Source: JAPOXR01 sp965219635 (lineage in GTDB: Bacteria > Pseudomonadota > Alphaproteobacteria > Rhodobacterales > Rhodobacteraceae). From it: 64,000 nt of DNA. Each line of letters begins with the position of its first letter. The stretch's first letter is position 1. The position numbers were made by a program, and so were the translations under genes. The notes beneath the pieces are model-generated. The model saw nothing but the letters and a program-made list of their open reading frames with translations, had not been told where the DNA came from and did no database searches. Positions 45,016 through 54,796 of the stretch are shown here, one piece after another. Location: assembly GCA_965219635.1 (NCBI GenBank), contig OZ244783.1:3224001-3288000 (forward strand), written 5' to 3'.

Positions 45016-45747
45016 TCAGCCCTCGATTGCGACGGGCTTGGCAAACCGTTTCAATTCGCCTGTTTCCGGGTCGCGAATGGCGGTCTTGCTGTATTGGGCA
45101 AGAAATGCACGGCGCGCTTTGCCGGTTATGTTCGGCCCCGAACGGTGAAACGTGATGCTTGAAAACAGGACCATGCTGCCGGCTGGGCATTCGATTGCAT
45201 GGCCCGGATCGTCGCCGTCATAACCATTGAGTTCCCGGGTATCCTCCAGCCAGACATGCGGATCAATGCTGTCTTCGTGTTCCAGATCCCGATTCAGGAC
45301 ATACAGGCAACCATTCTCCTGATTTGTGTCGTCCAGGGCCACCCAGACGCTGAGATATGGTTCATGGTCGAACCCTACGTAGGCGCTGTCCTGATGCCAG
45401 GCGAAACTCGCGCCCGAACCAGGTCCCTTGACCACAAACTGCTCATTGAAGAGCACACATCCATCGCCAAGTATCGCACTCGCCGCCTTCGCTGCGCTTC
45501 CTTCAAGGAGGAAACGTTCAATGCCAGGGAATTCGGCATGCCGATGAGCCAGGAATCTGCGGTTGCTGCCAAGTCCGATCCGGTGCCTGCCATTGCCCCC
45601 ATCGTCCAGCGGCTCGTCAAGCAGGGTGTCGCAGACGGTTCGAAGTTCCTTCAACTCTTCGGGATTAACAGTGCCAATTCCAGCTGAATGGCCCCTGCCG
45701 CGGAATTCCCGGTAAGCTTCCTGTGCTGCGGTGTCGAGACTGTTCAT
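45016..45747 (-). CDS. Phytanoyl-CoA dioxygenase (PhyH) family Fe(II)/2-oxoglutarate oxygenase
   Basis: A 243-residue oxygenase. It carries the iron-binding HxD in WHQDSAYVGFDHEP and the distal histidine in FHRSGPNITGKARR, with the 2-oxoglutarate-binding arginine just after. Cofactor: Fe(II) and 2-oxoglutarate. The substrate (often a fatty acyl-CoA, ectoine or small metabolite in bacteria) is not apparent, and no neighbour clarifies it. The ATG at 45747 gives the usual N-terminus; a longer frame to 45882 is open but unlikely. Confidence 0.85.
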   Translation of the reverse strand: MNSLDTAAQEAYREFRGRGHSAGIGTVNPEELKELRTVCDTLLDEPLDDGGNGRHRIGLGSNRRFLAHRHAEFPGIERFLLEGSAAKAASAILGDGCVLFNEQFVVKGPGSGASFAWHQDSAYVGFDHEPYLSVWVALDDTNQENGCLYVLNRDLEHEDSIDPHVWLEDTRELNGYDGDDPGHAIECPAGSMVLFSSITFHRSGPNITGKARRAFLAQYSKTAIRDPETGELKRFAKPVAIEG

Positions 45748-45976
45748 TGCGAGTTCTACCTTGGTTGGCTGCCATGCGGATTCCAGTTGTCGGTAGGAGG
45801 AAAACCCGAATGGTTCAAGGCATGCAAGAGCAACGGCGCGATAATTCGTGCTTGCCAAACTCCCTTGGATGCCGATTGCCAACGTTTAATGCCGTTCCCG
45901 TGGCAGGGTGTTGCCATCGCCGCCCATATCAAACAGCAAAAACCTTCTCTTCCGGAGCCTGTTCCTCAGTTGCCGG

Positions 45977-46465
45977 TCAGATGCGCCTGTTCCGGCGAAG
46001 GGCACGCCAGGCTTTCTTTCTTGCGACGGAAGCGCCGCTTTCAACCAGCAGTTGGTTGACCTCGGCGAGCAATTCCGGGCTGACAAAGGTCAAATTATCC
46101 AAGATTTCTTCTAGTTCGTAGCGAGACTCGTCCCAGAGCACATGGCCCAGGAGGAGGCGGATCACCCTGTGATTGTTCAACAAATCCCGCAAGTTGTGGA
46201 CGTTGCAGCCCAAGCCTCGCTTGAGCACCCCCATGACCAGGATCTTCCACATCTCCATTCGCGGTTGCCCGGCCCGGTGAAAGAAAACGGGCGGAATGTG
46301 GTCATTGAGGAGCGCAAATAACCGGCCCCTCAAGGCTTCGTCCGCGTAGAGGTGCTGAAGCCCGCGCAACAGTATCGGAATGGCGTCCCTGGAATCGGAG
46401 TCAATCCTGATGTCCTCGATGCGGACGTCACTCAATTCCAAGTGTTCACTCCGGTCATTTTGCAT
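45977..46465 (-). pseudogene. Transposase remnant (ISNCY/IS1202-like N-terminal part)
   Basis: A 162-residue frame resembling only the N-terminal third of ISNCY-type transposases. SRDAIPILLRGLQHLYADEA, RMEMWKILVMGVLKRGLGCN and HNLRDLLNNHRVIRLLLGHV are the helical domain in front of the DDE catalytic core. After VESGASVARKKAW the sequence leaves the family and stops, so the catalytic part is lost. It is a fossil of an insertion, next to the PhyH gene; terminal repeats were not found. Confidence 0.65.
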
Positions 46466-46723
46466 GTTTGTCTCGCCAAGACCTGCGCAAATTGGTCCTT
46501 ATGGCGCCAGGCAGTTCCGGAAGGCTTACTTGCCGCGGTACTTGCCTCGGGGAAGAGCCATAGGACTGTTGAACAAAGCCGGGTGCCTGTCAGAATTCAG
46601 ACAAGCGCCGCCAAGGCCTTCCAAACTCAGATGTGGTTCGACTGCATCACATCTTTGGCGAAGCAGACTATCTGAAAGCCACTTTCCACTTTCTGCACGG
46701 ACCGGAGAGATTCCAGAACGGAA

Positions 46724-46745
46724 CAGGCCGCCCGAAGGCGGCCTG
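46724..46745 (-). terminator. Terminator hairpin after dctP
   Basis: CAGGCCGCC pairs with GGCGGCCTG around a TTCG loop (read on the minus strand), giving a very stable C(UUCG)G tetraloop 36 bases past the dctP stop. The following bases are only moderately T-rich. It lies in the 315-base gap between dctP and the transposase remnant, which holds nothing else. Confidence 0.6.
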
Positions 46746-46780
46746 CTCATGAAAGTAGTCCGATTGTCCTTGATGGACAG

Positions 46781-47851
46781 TCAGTTGATCGAACTTTCGT
46801 TCAATTCAGCTATTTCGCTCTCAGCCTCGGCTGCTGCTGCAACAATCGCTTCAAAGACCTCGGTCCCACCGCGAACGTTTTCCTGGAACCAGTCATAAAC
46901 GGGCGCTGCGGCTTCCTTGAACATCGCCTTTTGCTCAGGAGTGGGGACATAGAGCGATCCGCCTCCTTCAACGAAATCCTTGTAAGCCTGGATGGACTTG
47001 CGCTTCGGTGAAGCGAAAGTTGCCTGCTGGAGTTGCGAAAACCCGTCAGCAACGACAACCCTGAGGTGCTCAGGCATTGACATGAAACTCTCATTGTTCA
47101 TCCACCAGAGGGCGCCCATATAGGCGTGTCCGTCAAGCGTGACATACTGGAGTCCGGCTTCAGGGAATTTCATGCCCATGATGTCAGTGATGCCGTTTTT
47201 GGATCCCTCGACAACGCCAGTCTGGAATGAAGTGAAGAGTTCCGGCCACGGGATTGGTGTGGGGCTTGCGCCCAAGGCACTGACCAGCACCTGTGGAAGG
47301 TCTGCAACAACGGTCCGGATCTTCAACCCGGCGAGATCAGCCGGTTCCCGGACGACCTTTTGGGTGTTGGCGAAGTTCCTCCAGCCCCCGGTGTTGCCAA
47401 TGGTCATCAGGCGGATGGTTCCGCCTGAATCGTCAAGGGCCATACGACGGAGGACATCGACGAAGTCGCCTTCAAGAACCTTTTCCGCGACTCGGTCATC
47501 CCGGAGCAGGTATGGAAGATCAAAAACCTGAACATACGGGAAAATGCCGGCGGCCCCTCCCGAAGTTGAAATATAAATGTGCATGGTTCCGTCGGAGATG
47601 CCCTGCAAACATTCCGCGCCGTTCGCACATAGCTGGGTCCCGGCAAATATCTCGACTTCAATAGCCCCGTTGGAGCGGGACTCGACATAGTCCTTGAAGA
47701 CAATGATACCGTCGTAATCTTCGTCGTTCAGATCGGGACCGACAACTGCCCTGAAATTGTAGTCGGCGGCAAATGCCGAAAACGCGGAGAAGGCAACAGC
47801 AAGCGATGCCGCTCCTACGCTCTTCAGCACCCCGGCGATTGAAATCTTCAT
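46781..47851 (-). CDS. TRAP transporter periplasmic binding protein DctP (second system)
   Basis: A 356-residue solute-binding protein. A signal peptide (VGAASLAVAFSAFSAFA) is cleaved before ADYNFRAV. The mature protein shows FKDYVESRSNGAIEVEIFAG, IRTVVADLPQVLVSALGA and a PIPWPELFTSFQTGVVEGSK ligand-region segment typical of DctP proteins. AGGAGG lies about 11 bases before ATG 47851. Its membrane partners DctQ and DctM are encoded upstream on the same strand, but with an unusual 714-base gap, so it probably has its own promoter. The ligand is unknown. Confidence 0.9.
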   Translation of the reverse strand: MKISIAGVLKSVGAASLAVAFSAFSAFAADYNFRAVVGPDLNDEDYDGIIVFKDYVESRSNGAIEVEIFAGTQLCANGAECLQGISDGTMHIYISTSGGAAGIFPYVQVFDLPYLLRDDRVAEKVLEGDFVDVLRRMALDDSGGTIRLMTIGNTGGWRNFANTQKVVREPADLAGLKIRTVVADLPQVLVSALGASPTPIPWPELFTSFQTGVVEGSKNGITDIMGMKFPEAGLQYVTLDGHAYMGALWWMNNESFMSMPEHLRVVVADGFSQLQQATFASPKRKSIQAYKDFVEGGGSLYVPTPEQKAMFKEAAAPVYDWFQENVRGGTEVFEAIVAAAAEAESEIAELNESSIN

Positions 47852-48565
47852 GATCTGGATTCCTCCTGTTTTAGGCTCATGTTTAACGCGCCTCACTACA
47901 TGCAACGTCACGCCTTGTCTACTCTGGAAGCGAAACTTGGGACCCTCATGCAGGACCGTGCCGGGTCAACAGCTTCCAGCCGTCTTGCTGCCCTGCGGCG
48001 AGCGCAAAATCGTCGCCTCCGCCTTTCATTATCCACGTACTTTCAACCCGGCCCGCAGGTAGCGCACCTGCCGGTCGGCCACTTCAAGCGGCTAGAGTTC
48101 CGGTCTCCGTGACGGATAGACGGTGTCGAAGCCAGCGAACTGTCTGTTTGTGCCGCGTTCGACCTTCTCCCGGTCGGGAATTGCCCGTGCTCTGGCGCCA
48201 GGCACTGACTGGCGCTCAATAGATGGCCGCCCGTTTCAGGACTGCAAAAGGAGATACATGTATACCTGTTTCAGAACCCGTGGTTGAACAAGACATTGTC
48301 CGCGGCTTGCCATCGGCCGGGGATACTGCACTAAAGATACTCTGACGATTGTTGCCGGGCTGCATGAACTCGGCTCGGAAGATTGCCCGACCACCTAACC
48401 GCAATTACCAGAAAGTCGGCAATTCACACTCTATTCCATACACATCTGCAGACATGCCTGTGCGCAGGTGGAGGCCTAATCCAGCAACGTGCTGCTTGTG
48501 CAACACCAAAAAGACCTACCAGGCACAGGCAGAAGTTTCCGAACCGGCAGAAAGCCGGGAATGCA
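47852..48565. other. 714-base gap between dctM and dctP
   Basis: No convincing gene on either strand. It divides an otherwise continuous TRAP gene set and presumably contains the dctP promoter; an excised or eroded insertion is possible. Confidence 0.5.
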
Positions 48566-49855
48566 TCAGTTGATGAAGCCGAAATATGTCGGGATGAACA
48601 TCGAGAGAGGCGGGAAATAGGTGATCAGGAATATCACCAACACCTCGACGGCAAGGAAGGGCAGAATTGCCTTCGCCAAACGGTCGACCCGTTCGCCTGA
48701 TATGCTGGATGCAACAAACAGGACCAACCCCATCGGCGGCGTAACCAGGCCGACGGTCAAGTTGACGGACATGATGATTGCGAAATGCACCGGATGCACG
48801 CCGAGATCGACGAAGATCGGGCCAAGGATGGGACCAAGGATGATGATGGCTGGACCGGCGTCGAGGAACATCCCGACGACAAACAATAGCAGGTTGATCA
48901 GGAACAAGAGCACGAGCGGGTCGGAAGACAATGACAGAACCCATCCCGCCAGGATTTCGGGAAGGTGGCTGAGTCCCACGATCGCCTTGAATGCAATTGC
49001 TGCCCCGACAAGCAACAGCACCACCGTCGAAGTCAGGCAGGCGCGCATGAGTACGTGAGGCAAGTCTTTCCAGGTCATGGCCTTCAGCAGGAACATGCTG
49101 ATGACCAGCGCATAGGCAACTGCTACTGCCGCAGCTTCTGTCGGTGTGAAAACACCGCCCAGTATGCCACCGAGTATGATGACCGGCGTCAGCAAGGGGA
49201 AGAAGGCGCGCGCAGCCGAGTGTCCCCGTTCCGGCCAGGTTGCCCGGCGGGATGCCACTGGGAAATTGTGGCGTTTGGCAAGCACCGCCGTCACGAGCAT
49301 CAGCCCGACGCCGACCATAATGCCCGGGATCATGCCGCCAAGGAACAGGGCAGCAACGGACTCTCCCATGACATAGGCGTAAATGATCATTATGCCCGAA
49401 GGCGGGATGATTGGGCCGATCACCGAAGACGCTGCCGTTACCGCCGCCGCGAAGCGCCGGCTATAGCCGTTGCGCTCCATTGCCGGGATCAGCATGGATC
49501 CCAGCGCCGACGTGTCCGCCACTGCTGAACCCGATAGCCCGGCGAAGAGCATCGAGGACAGGATATTTACATGGGCCAAGCCACCGCGAAAATGACCCAT
49601 CATCACCTGGGCGAAGTCGACCAGCCGGTGAGTTATACCGCCACGGTTCATCAATTCCCCGGCAAGCATGAAGAACGGAATTGCCATGAGCGGGAAGGAA
49701 TCGATGCCGTTGTAGATGTTGCGGTACAGGAACGCGATATCCCGTTCCTGGCCGATCGACCAAAGCACAATCCCCGGGGCGGCAAGCATGGCAAAGAAGA
49801 CAGGCACGCCGATGAACAGGAATATCAGAAACAGTGGCAGAAATAGGACCAGCAT
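48566..49855 (-). CDS. TRAP transporter large permease DctM
   Basis: A 429-residue permease with about twelve membrane helices. Family blocks are FPLMAIPFFMLAGELMNRGG near residue 55, GLSGSAVADTSALGSMLIP near residue 100, IIPPSGIMIIYAYVMGESVA near residue 140 and GVFTPTEAAAVAVAYALV in the middle. It imports an organic anion with DctQ and the binding protein DctP. The ATG at 49855 has GGAG six bases upstream; a GTG one codon earlier is also possible. It follows dctQ after three bases. Confidence 0.93.
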   Translation of the reverse strand: MLVLFLPLFLIFLFIGVPVFFAMLAAPGIVLWSIGQERDIAFLYRNIYNGIDSFPLMAIPFFMLAGELMNRGGITHRLVDFAQVMMGHFRGGLAHVNILSSMLFAGLSGSAVADTSALGSMLIPAMERNGYSRRFAAAVTAASSVIGPIIPPSGIMIIYAYVMGESVAALFLGGMIPGIMVGVGLMLVTAVLAKRHNFPVASRRATWPERGHSAARAFFPLLTPVIILGGILGGVFTPTEAAAVAVAYALVISMFLLKAMTWKDLPHVLMRACLTSTVVLLLVGAAIAFKAIVGLSHLPEILAGWVLSLSSDPLVLLFLINLLLFVVGMFLDAGPAIIILGPILGPIFVDLGVHPVHFAIIMSVNLTVGLVTPPMGLVLFVASSISGERVDRLAKAILPFLAVEVLVIFLITYFPPLSMFIPTYFGFIN

Positions 49856-49858
49856 CAC

Positions 49859-50452
49859 TTACTCCACGGCAGCGCTCATCTTGTCAGGGGGGTCACCATA
49901 ATCGATCGTCCGGTCGAGCAGTTCGTGCAGCTGCTTGAGGATAAGTTCCACACTCACCAGGACCATGAGCCCGAAGCCGACCGGAAGAGACATGTACATC
50001 CAGGCGAGCTTGATACGGACGGACTCTCCGCCAACATACTGAAGCGGCAACCGCAACGAACCGGAGTTGAAGAGCCAGCCGCTCTTGATGTGCTTGTTGG
50101 CGAAGTAGAGCGCGACGAAAAGCACGACGACACCTAGCAACAGCATGAACAGGTTCAGTAGCCCTGCCGTATGCCGGCCGAGTGCGTCCCGAAGCATGTC
50201 GATGGATACAAATGCCCCCCAGCGATAGGCGGATGGAGCCATCAGGCCAGTCATCCACAGCATGCAGAACCGGGCGGCTTCGTCGGGCCATGGAAGCGCA
50301 TTATTGAGGACGTAGCGGAAGAAGACCTGCACCAGGATGACGAGCACCATGAGGCCGAGGCCGACAATCGCGGCCATCCGGCACCAACCGAGGATAACCG
50401 AATTGAAACTCTCCAGTTGACGGATGGATCGAATTTCGACGCCAGCGGGCAT
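49859..50452 (-). CDS. TRAP transporter small permease DctQ
   Basis: A 197-residue four-helix membrane protein. The DctQ hallmark VFFRYVLNNALPWPDEAARF sits between helices one and two; GAFVSIDMLRDAL follows. It stabilises the large permease DctM encoded directly downstream. The C-terminal 35 residues are cytoplasmic and charged. Confidence 0.92.
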   Translation of the reverse strand: MPAGVEIRSIRQLESFNSVILGWCRMAAIVGLGLMVLVILVQVFFRYVLNNALPWPDEAARFCMLWMTGLMAPSAYRWGAFVSIDMLRDALGRHTAGLLNLFMLLLGVVVLFVALYFANKHIKSGWLFNSGSLRLPLQYVGGESVRIKLAWMYMSLPVGFGLMVLVSVELILKQLHELLDRTIDYGDPPDKMSAAVE

Positions 50453-50891
50453 CAGGCAGCGACTCCGCGTCCTTGCTTGAGCGCGGCGGCCGATTGCTCG
50501 GAATTACCGGCGTTGGACGCCATTCCGCCCATCGATTGGATGCAAATCCAGCGTCAAAATTGGTGTCTCCCCTGAGTGAAATTCCCAACCGTATTACTTG
50601 GTGCGTTCGAGATTGACAGTGAACTTGCCATTCGTCAAGCCTTGCCGGGGATGCAGTTGTCTCTGGGTGGCTTGCCTGGCGCCACAAATCATCCACGGGT
50701 GGTTGCTGGGGGCCTCACCAAGGCGGCGCCAGGTCGCGATCAGGCTCTGGACAACCCCCACCTTTCGCCCTCATCTCAACCCAGCAACAATGCCGGGTTG
50801 AACGTGTCCGTCAAAGTGGACATCGCAACGAATTCCTGGCTCAGTGTTCTCCGCTTGGTCGGTCGAACCCAACTGAGTTGATTTCGGTCAC
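50453..50891. other. 439-base gap without recognisable gene
   Basis: Short frames on both strands lack family features. It lies between the TRAP operon and the higBA remnant and contains the dctQ promoter. Confidence 0.45.
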
Positions 50892-51179
50892 TTAGACTGC
50901 TGCAATGCGGTCGACCTTGAGGGGTTGTCCGAGATGGCGGGAACGTGCCAGATCGTAGGCCACCTGCATGCCAAGCCATGTTTCGGGTGTTGACCCGAAA
51001 GCTTTTGACAGCCTCCAGGCCATCTCGATTGAAACAGACGCCTTTTCGTTCACCAGATTCGAGAGCGTCTGGCGGCCGACACCTAGCCGTCTGGCTCCCT
51101 CCGTGACCGACAGGCCCAGAGGCCGCAAACAGTCCTCGCGAACGATGGCGCCGGGATGGACAGGACTAATCATCGTCAT
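50892..51179 (-). CDS. higA: HigA-family antitoxin (XRE helix-turn-helix)
   Basis: A 95-residue antitoxin. It begins MTMISPVHPGAIVREDCLRP, the typical HigA start, and has the Cro-type helix-turn-helix VTEGARRLGVGRQTLSNLVN and the family end WLGMQVAYDLARSR. HigA represses its own promoter and neutralises the RelE-like mRNA nuclease HigB. GGGAG lies five bases before ATG 51179. The toxin gene 9 bases upstream is broken, so this antitoxin appears to be orphaned. Confidence 0.92.
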   Translation of the reverse strand: MTMISPVHPGAIVREDCLRPLGLSVTEGARRLGVGRQTLSNLVNEKASVSIEMAWRLSKAFGSTPETWLGMQVAYDLARSRHLGQPLKVDRIAAV

Positions 51180-51188
51180 GGCAACTCC

Positions 51189-51466
51189 CTAATGATTTTC
51201 CAAGTAATTGACATCGACCGCATGATCATGGTCGAACCGAAAAGTCACCCGCCAGTTGGCGGAGACAGATACCGCATGGTGCCCCCGAAGGCGCCCCTTG
51301 AGCGGATGCAGCTGGAACCCGGGGAATTTATTCCCTCTGGAATCGTGCTCCGATCAAGTACGGTAAGGATGCGCAGGATGCTCCCGACATGATTTTCGTT
51401 GGCCTTCGACGACTGCCCGCGCACATTGAGTATCCTCCAACCACGATGCCGGAAGGCCCTGATTAT
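51189..51466 (-). pseudogene. higB: Inactivated higB toxin gene (frameshift and lost start codon)
   Basis: Read on the minus strand, the frame gives IIRAFRHRGW, then ILRILTVLDRSTIPEGINSPG, the first half of a HigB toxin. After one lost base near 51313-51320 the second half continues in another frame: FQLHPLKGRLRGHHAVSVSA, NWRVTFRFDHDHAVDVNYLE, ending NH and TAG at 51189. The expected start codon reads ATA at 51464-51466. Both defects would abolish the ribosome-dependent mRNA nuclease. The gene order toxin-antitoxin with a 9-base gap matches higBA. Confidence 0.8.
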
Positions 51467-51763
51467 CGATGAATTGTTTGGCGTCTGACCAAGATAGCCG
51501 ATTACATCTGGAGCACTGCACACCAGGGAACCGGCCAAGCTTGCGGATTAAGGCTCGTTCGCAATTGGCCAAATGGTCATGCCGGGTGCCGGAGCGCGTC
51601 TGCATCAACCGGAAGCCTGCCTGCTTGAATGCCCATGACTGCTGCCATTCCCGCGCGTTGGACGCGACCCAACAGCGAGTTGAATTCACACAACGGTGCG
51701 CGTCTGGTTTGGCCGGAATACGGTTCAGCGCCATTGGCCCGAGGGCTGGCAATTTGTGCGGGA

Positions 51764-54451
51764 TCAGGTTCTGCGGCCGCAGCAGTGCTTGTATTTCTTT
51801 CCTGAACCGCATGGGCACGGGCTATTCCGGCCGGGAGTTGGTGCCTGTCTGCCGTTCGTCGCTCCGGCGCCACTGCCTCCCTGCTGGGCGCTGGCCTTGA
51901 GCGCTGCAGCTGCTGCCGCCTGCTGCCGCTTTGCGGCAAGCTGCTGCATCATGGCCTCCTGCTCTTCCTGCGTCAAAGGCCGGAGAACTCCGAGGTGGGT
52001 CGATACATCAGCGCGAAGTGTATTGAGCAAACCCTCGAACAACCCGAAGGCTTCATTCTTGAATTCGTTGAGAGGATCGCGTTGCGCATAGCCCCGGAAA
52101 CCGATGACCGATCTCAGATGCTCAAGCGTCAGCAGGTGTTCGCGCCACTTCTTGTCGAGGGTGTGCAGCAACACCTGCCGTTCCAGCGACCGCATGGTCT
52201 CACTGCCGAATTCAACCGACTTCTTGGCAAGCACTTCATCGGAATAGTTGTAGAGCCGCTCCCGGATGACATCCTCATCCACGGCCTCTTCTTCCGCCCA
52301 GCCTTCTATCGGCTTGTCGATGCCCAGCTTGGTGAGGGATTCCTGCTGCAGCCGGGCCATTTCCCATTGTTCCGGGTAGGATTTCGGCGGCACGAACTCG
52401 TCAACGAGATCATCGACCAACTGATGGCGCATGTCGAGAACGATCTCGGAAACATCAGTCGATTCCATGATCTCGCGGCGCTGGCTGAATATCGCCTTGC
52501 GCTGGTCGTTGATCACATCATCATATTTGAGCAATTGCTTGCGTATGTCGAAGTTGCGGGCCTCGACCTTGCCCTGCGCCTTTTCGAGAGACTTGTTGAC
52601 CCAGGGGTGCTCGATCGCCTCGCCTTCTTCCATGCCGATGGTGTTCAACACTTTGTCCAGGCGGTCAGAGCCGAAGATGCGCATCAGGTCATCTTCGAGT
52701 GACAAGTAGAAAGAGGAGCGGCCGGGATCACCCTGCCGGCCCGACCGTCCCCGAAGCTGGTTGTCGATGCGTCTGGACTCGTGCCTTTCCGTTGCCAGTA
52801 CGAAGAGGCCTCCGGCGTCCAGCACCTTCTTGCGGGCATCTGCCGTTTCGATTTCGATCTCCTGGCGGATACGGGATGCATCTGCGTCCGGATCTTTCTC
52901 GACGGCGCTCAGCACCCTCATCTCGACATTTCCGCCGAGCTGGATATCCGTTCCGCGGCCAGCCATGTTGGTTGCAATCGTCACGGCGCCGGGACAGCCT
53001 GCCTCGGCGATGATCAGCGCCTCCTGTTCGTGGTGCCGGGCATTCAGAACATTGTGACGGATACCGCGCTTGTTGAGCAGGCGCGACAGGTTTTCGGATT
53101 TCTCGATTGATGTGGTTCCGACCAGTACGGGCTGATCGGCCTTGTTGGCCGTCTCGATTGCCTCAAGGATGGCATCGGTCTTCTCCTTTGCGGTCCGGAA
53201 GACCTTGTCATGCTCGTCGACCCGGGCCACTGGCATGTTGGTGGGGATTTCGACAACTCCCAAACCGTAGATTTCGCGAAATTCCTCGGCTTCCGTGGCA
53301 GCGGTTCCAGTCATGCCGGCAAGCTTGCTGTAGAGACGGAAATAGTTCTGGAAGGTAATCGACGCGAGCGTGACGTTTTCGGCCTGTATGGACACCCCTT
53401 CCTTGGCCTCGATCGCCTGATGCAATCCGTCGCTTAGACGGCGGCCTGGCATCATCCTGCCGGTAAATTCGTCTATGAGCACGATCGCATCGTCGCGAAC
53501 GATGTACTCCTTGTCCTTCTGGAAGTTCTTGTGGGCGCGCAGCGCCTGAGTGATATGGTGGACGATGGTCGTGGATTCCGGATCATAGAGCGACTGTGTT
53601 TCCGGAAGCAGTCCTTCAGCTTTCAGCTTGGTTTCGAGATACTCGTTTCCGGCGTCGGTCAGGGTAACGTTGCGGGTTTTTTCGTCCAGACTGTAATGTT
53701 CGTCCTCAACGTCAGGTATGATCTTGTCGACAGTATTGTAGAGGTCTGACCTGTCCTGCGAAGGCCCGGAGATGATTAGCGGCGTTCTTGCTTCGTCGAT
53801 CAGAATGGAATCCACCTCATCCACGATGGCGTAGTTGTGACCTCGCTGCATCATCCGTGCGAGCTCGGTGGCCATGTTGTCCCGCAGATAGTCGAAACCG
53901 AGTTCGTTGTTGGTGGCGTAGGTGATGTCGCACTTGTACGCGTCGCGCTTTTCTTCCTCGGCCTGTGAAGGAACCACGACTCCAACCGACATTCCGAGGG
54001 TGCCATAGACAGTGCCCATCCAATCCGCATCCCTGCGGGCAAGGTAGTCATTGACGGTGACGATGTGAACTCCATCGCCTTTCAGGGCGTTCAGATAGGC
54101 AGGAAGTGTGGCAACCAGCGTCTTGCCCTCTCCGGTCTTCATTTCGGCAATGTTACCCCTGTGCAGGAACACGCCGCCCACAAGCTGCACATCAAAAATC
54201 CGCAGGCCCAAAGAGCGCTTGGCGGCTTCGCGCACGATTGCGTAGGCCTCTGGCAGCAACTCTTCCAGCTCTTCGCCATTCCTTGCCCGGTGGCGCAGGC
54301 GGTCTGTAAAATCCTTGATTCCGCTGTCCGTGAGCGATTCAAGCTCAGCCTCGAGATCATTGATCCTGGCGATTATCGGGCGAACCGATTTGAGCAGCCG
54401 GTCGTTTGGTGAACCAAACACCTTCTTCGCAATGCTTGATACACCCAGCAT
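51764..54451 (-). CDS. secA: Preprotein translocase ATPase SecA
   Basis: An 895-residue motor that drives proteins through SecYEG. It shows Walker A MKTGEGKTLVATLPAYLNAL near residue 108, the DEAD-like VDEVDSILIDEARTPLIISG, the helicase block GRGTDIQLGGNVEMRVLSAV, the arginine finger region RRIDNQLRGRSGRQGDPG and, at the end, the zinc-binding SEC-C motif PCPCGSGKKYKHCCG. The linker before it is rich in glutamine and alanine. SecB (at 15.6 kb) docks on this zinc motif. The gene upstream is displaced by an IS element 345 bases away. Confidence 0.98.
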   Translation of the reverse strand: MLGVSSIAKKVFGSPNDRLLKSVRPIIARINDLEAELESLTDSGIKDFTDRLRHRARNGEELEELLPEAYAIVREAAKRSLGLRIFDVQLVGGVFLHRGNIAEMKTGEGKTLVATLPAYLNALKGDGVHIVTVNDYLARRDADWMGTVYGTLGMSVGVVVPSQAEEEKRDAYKCDITYATNNELGFDYLRDNMATELARMMQRGHNYAIVDEVDSILIDEARTPLIISGPSQDRSDLYNTVDKIIPDVEDEHYSLDEKTRNVTLTDAGNEYLETKLKAEGLLPETQSLYDPESTTIVHHITQALRAHKNFQKDKEYIVRDDAIVLIDEFTGRMMPGRRLSDGLHQAIEAKEGVSIQAENVTLASITFQNYFRLYSKLAGMTGTAATEAEEFREIYGLGVVEIPTNMPVARVDEHDKVFRTAKEKTDAILEAIETANKADQPVLVGTTSIEKSENLSRLLNKRGIRHNVLNARHHEQEALIIAEAGCPGAVTIATNMAGRGTDIQLGGNVEMRVLSAVEKDPDADASRIRQEIEIETADARKKVLDAGGLFVLATERHESRRIDNQLRGRSGRQGDPGRSSFYLSLEDDLMRIFGSDRLDKVLNTIGMEEGEAIEHPWVNKSLEKAQGKVEARNFDIRKQLLKYDDVINDQRKAIFSQRREIMESTDVSEIVLDMRHQLVDDLVDEFVPPKSYPEQWEMARLQQESLTKLGIDKPIEGWAEEEAVDEDVIRERLYNYSDEVLAKKSVEFGSETMRSLERQVLLHTLDKKWREHLLTLEHLRSVIGFRGYAQRDPLNEFKNEAFGLFEGLLNTLRADVSTHLGVLRPLTQEEQEAMMQQLAAKRQQAAAAAALKASAQQGGSGAGATNGRQAPTPGRNSPCPCGSGKKYKHCCGRRT

Positions 54452-54790
54452 GTTCGTATTGGCTCTCCGGGATTTCCGGCCAGTAATCGCGGCATCACCG
54501 CAGGTTCCGTCCGGAATGGAACAACAGGTAGAAACCGGCGATGGTCGGTTAAATGAACCCGCTACCGCCCATTTTCATGGTCGATTTAGGCGCAGGCAAT
54601 GATTGTGTCAACTTGCCGCAAGCCACAGGGTCAATAGCGAGCAGGCGGACGGCGCAATTCGGTTCTGCGGAACCTACATGAAAGTCGATTTGAACTCGGG
54701 CAGGCAAAAATCCGAATTTCTCCGCTCCAACTGAGATCTGGTGTCAACCGGTGCGGTCGAAAGGCAATCGGCAGCCTGGTCAAAATAACT
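54452..54790. other. secA upstream region
   Basis: 339 bases with no gene, between the secA start and the IS target site. In relatives a peptidyl-prolyl isomerase gene and argJ usually lie near here; none is visible before the IS. Confidence 0.5.
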
Positions 54791-54796
54791 CCTAAT
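54791..54796. repeat. Left target-site duplication of the IS
   Basis: CCTAAT, repeated directly at 56893-56898 on the other side of the element. Confidence 0.85.

Noticed and set aside
50576..50881. Open frame of 101 codons on the plus strand
   Set aside because: No family features and no supporting ribosome site; opposite and overlapping frames are equally open.
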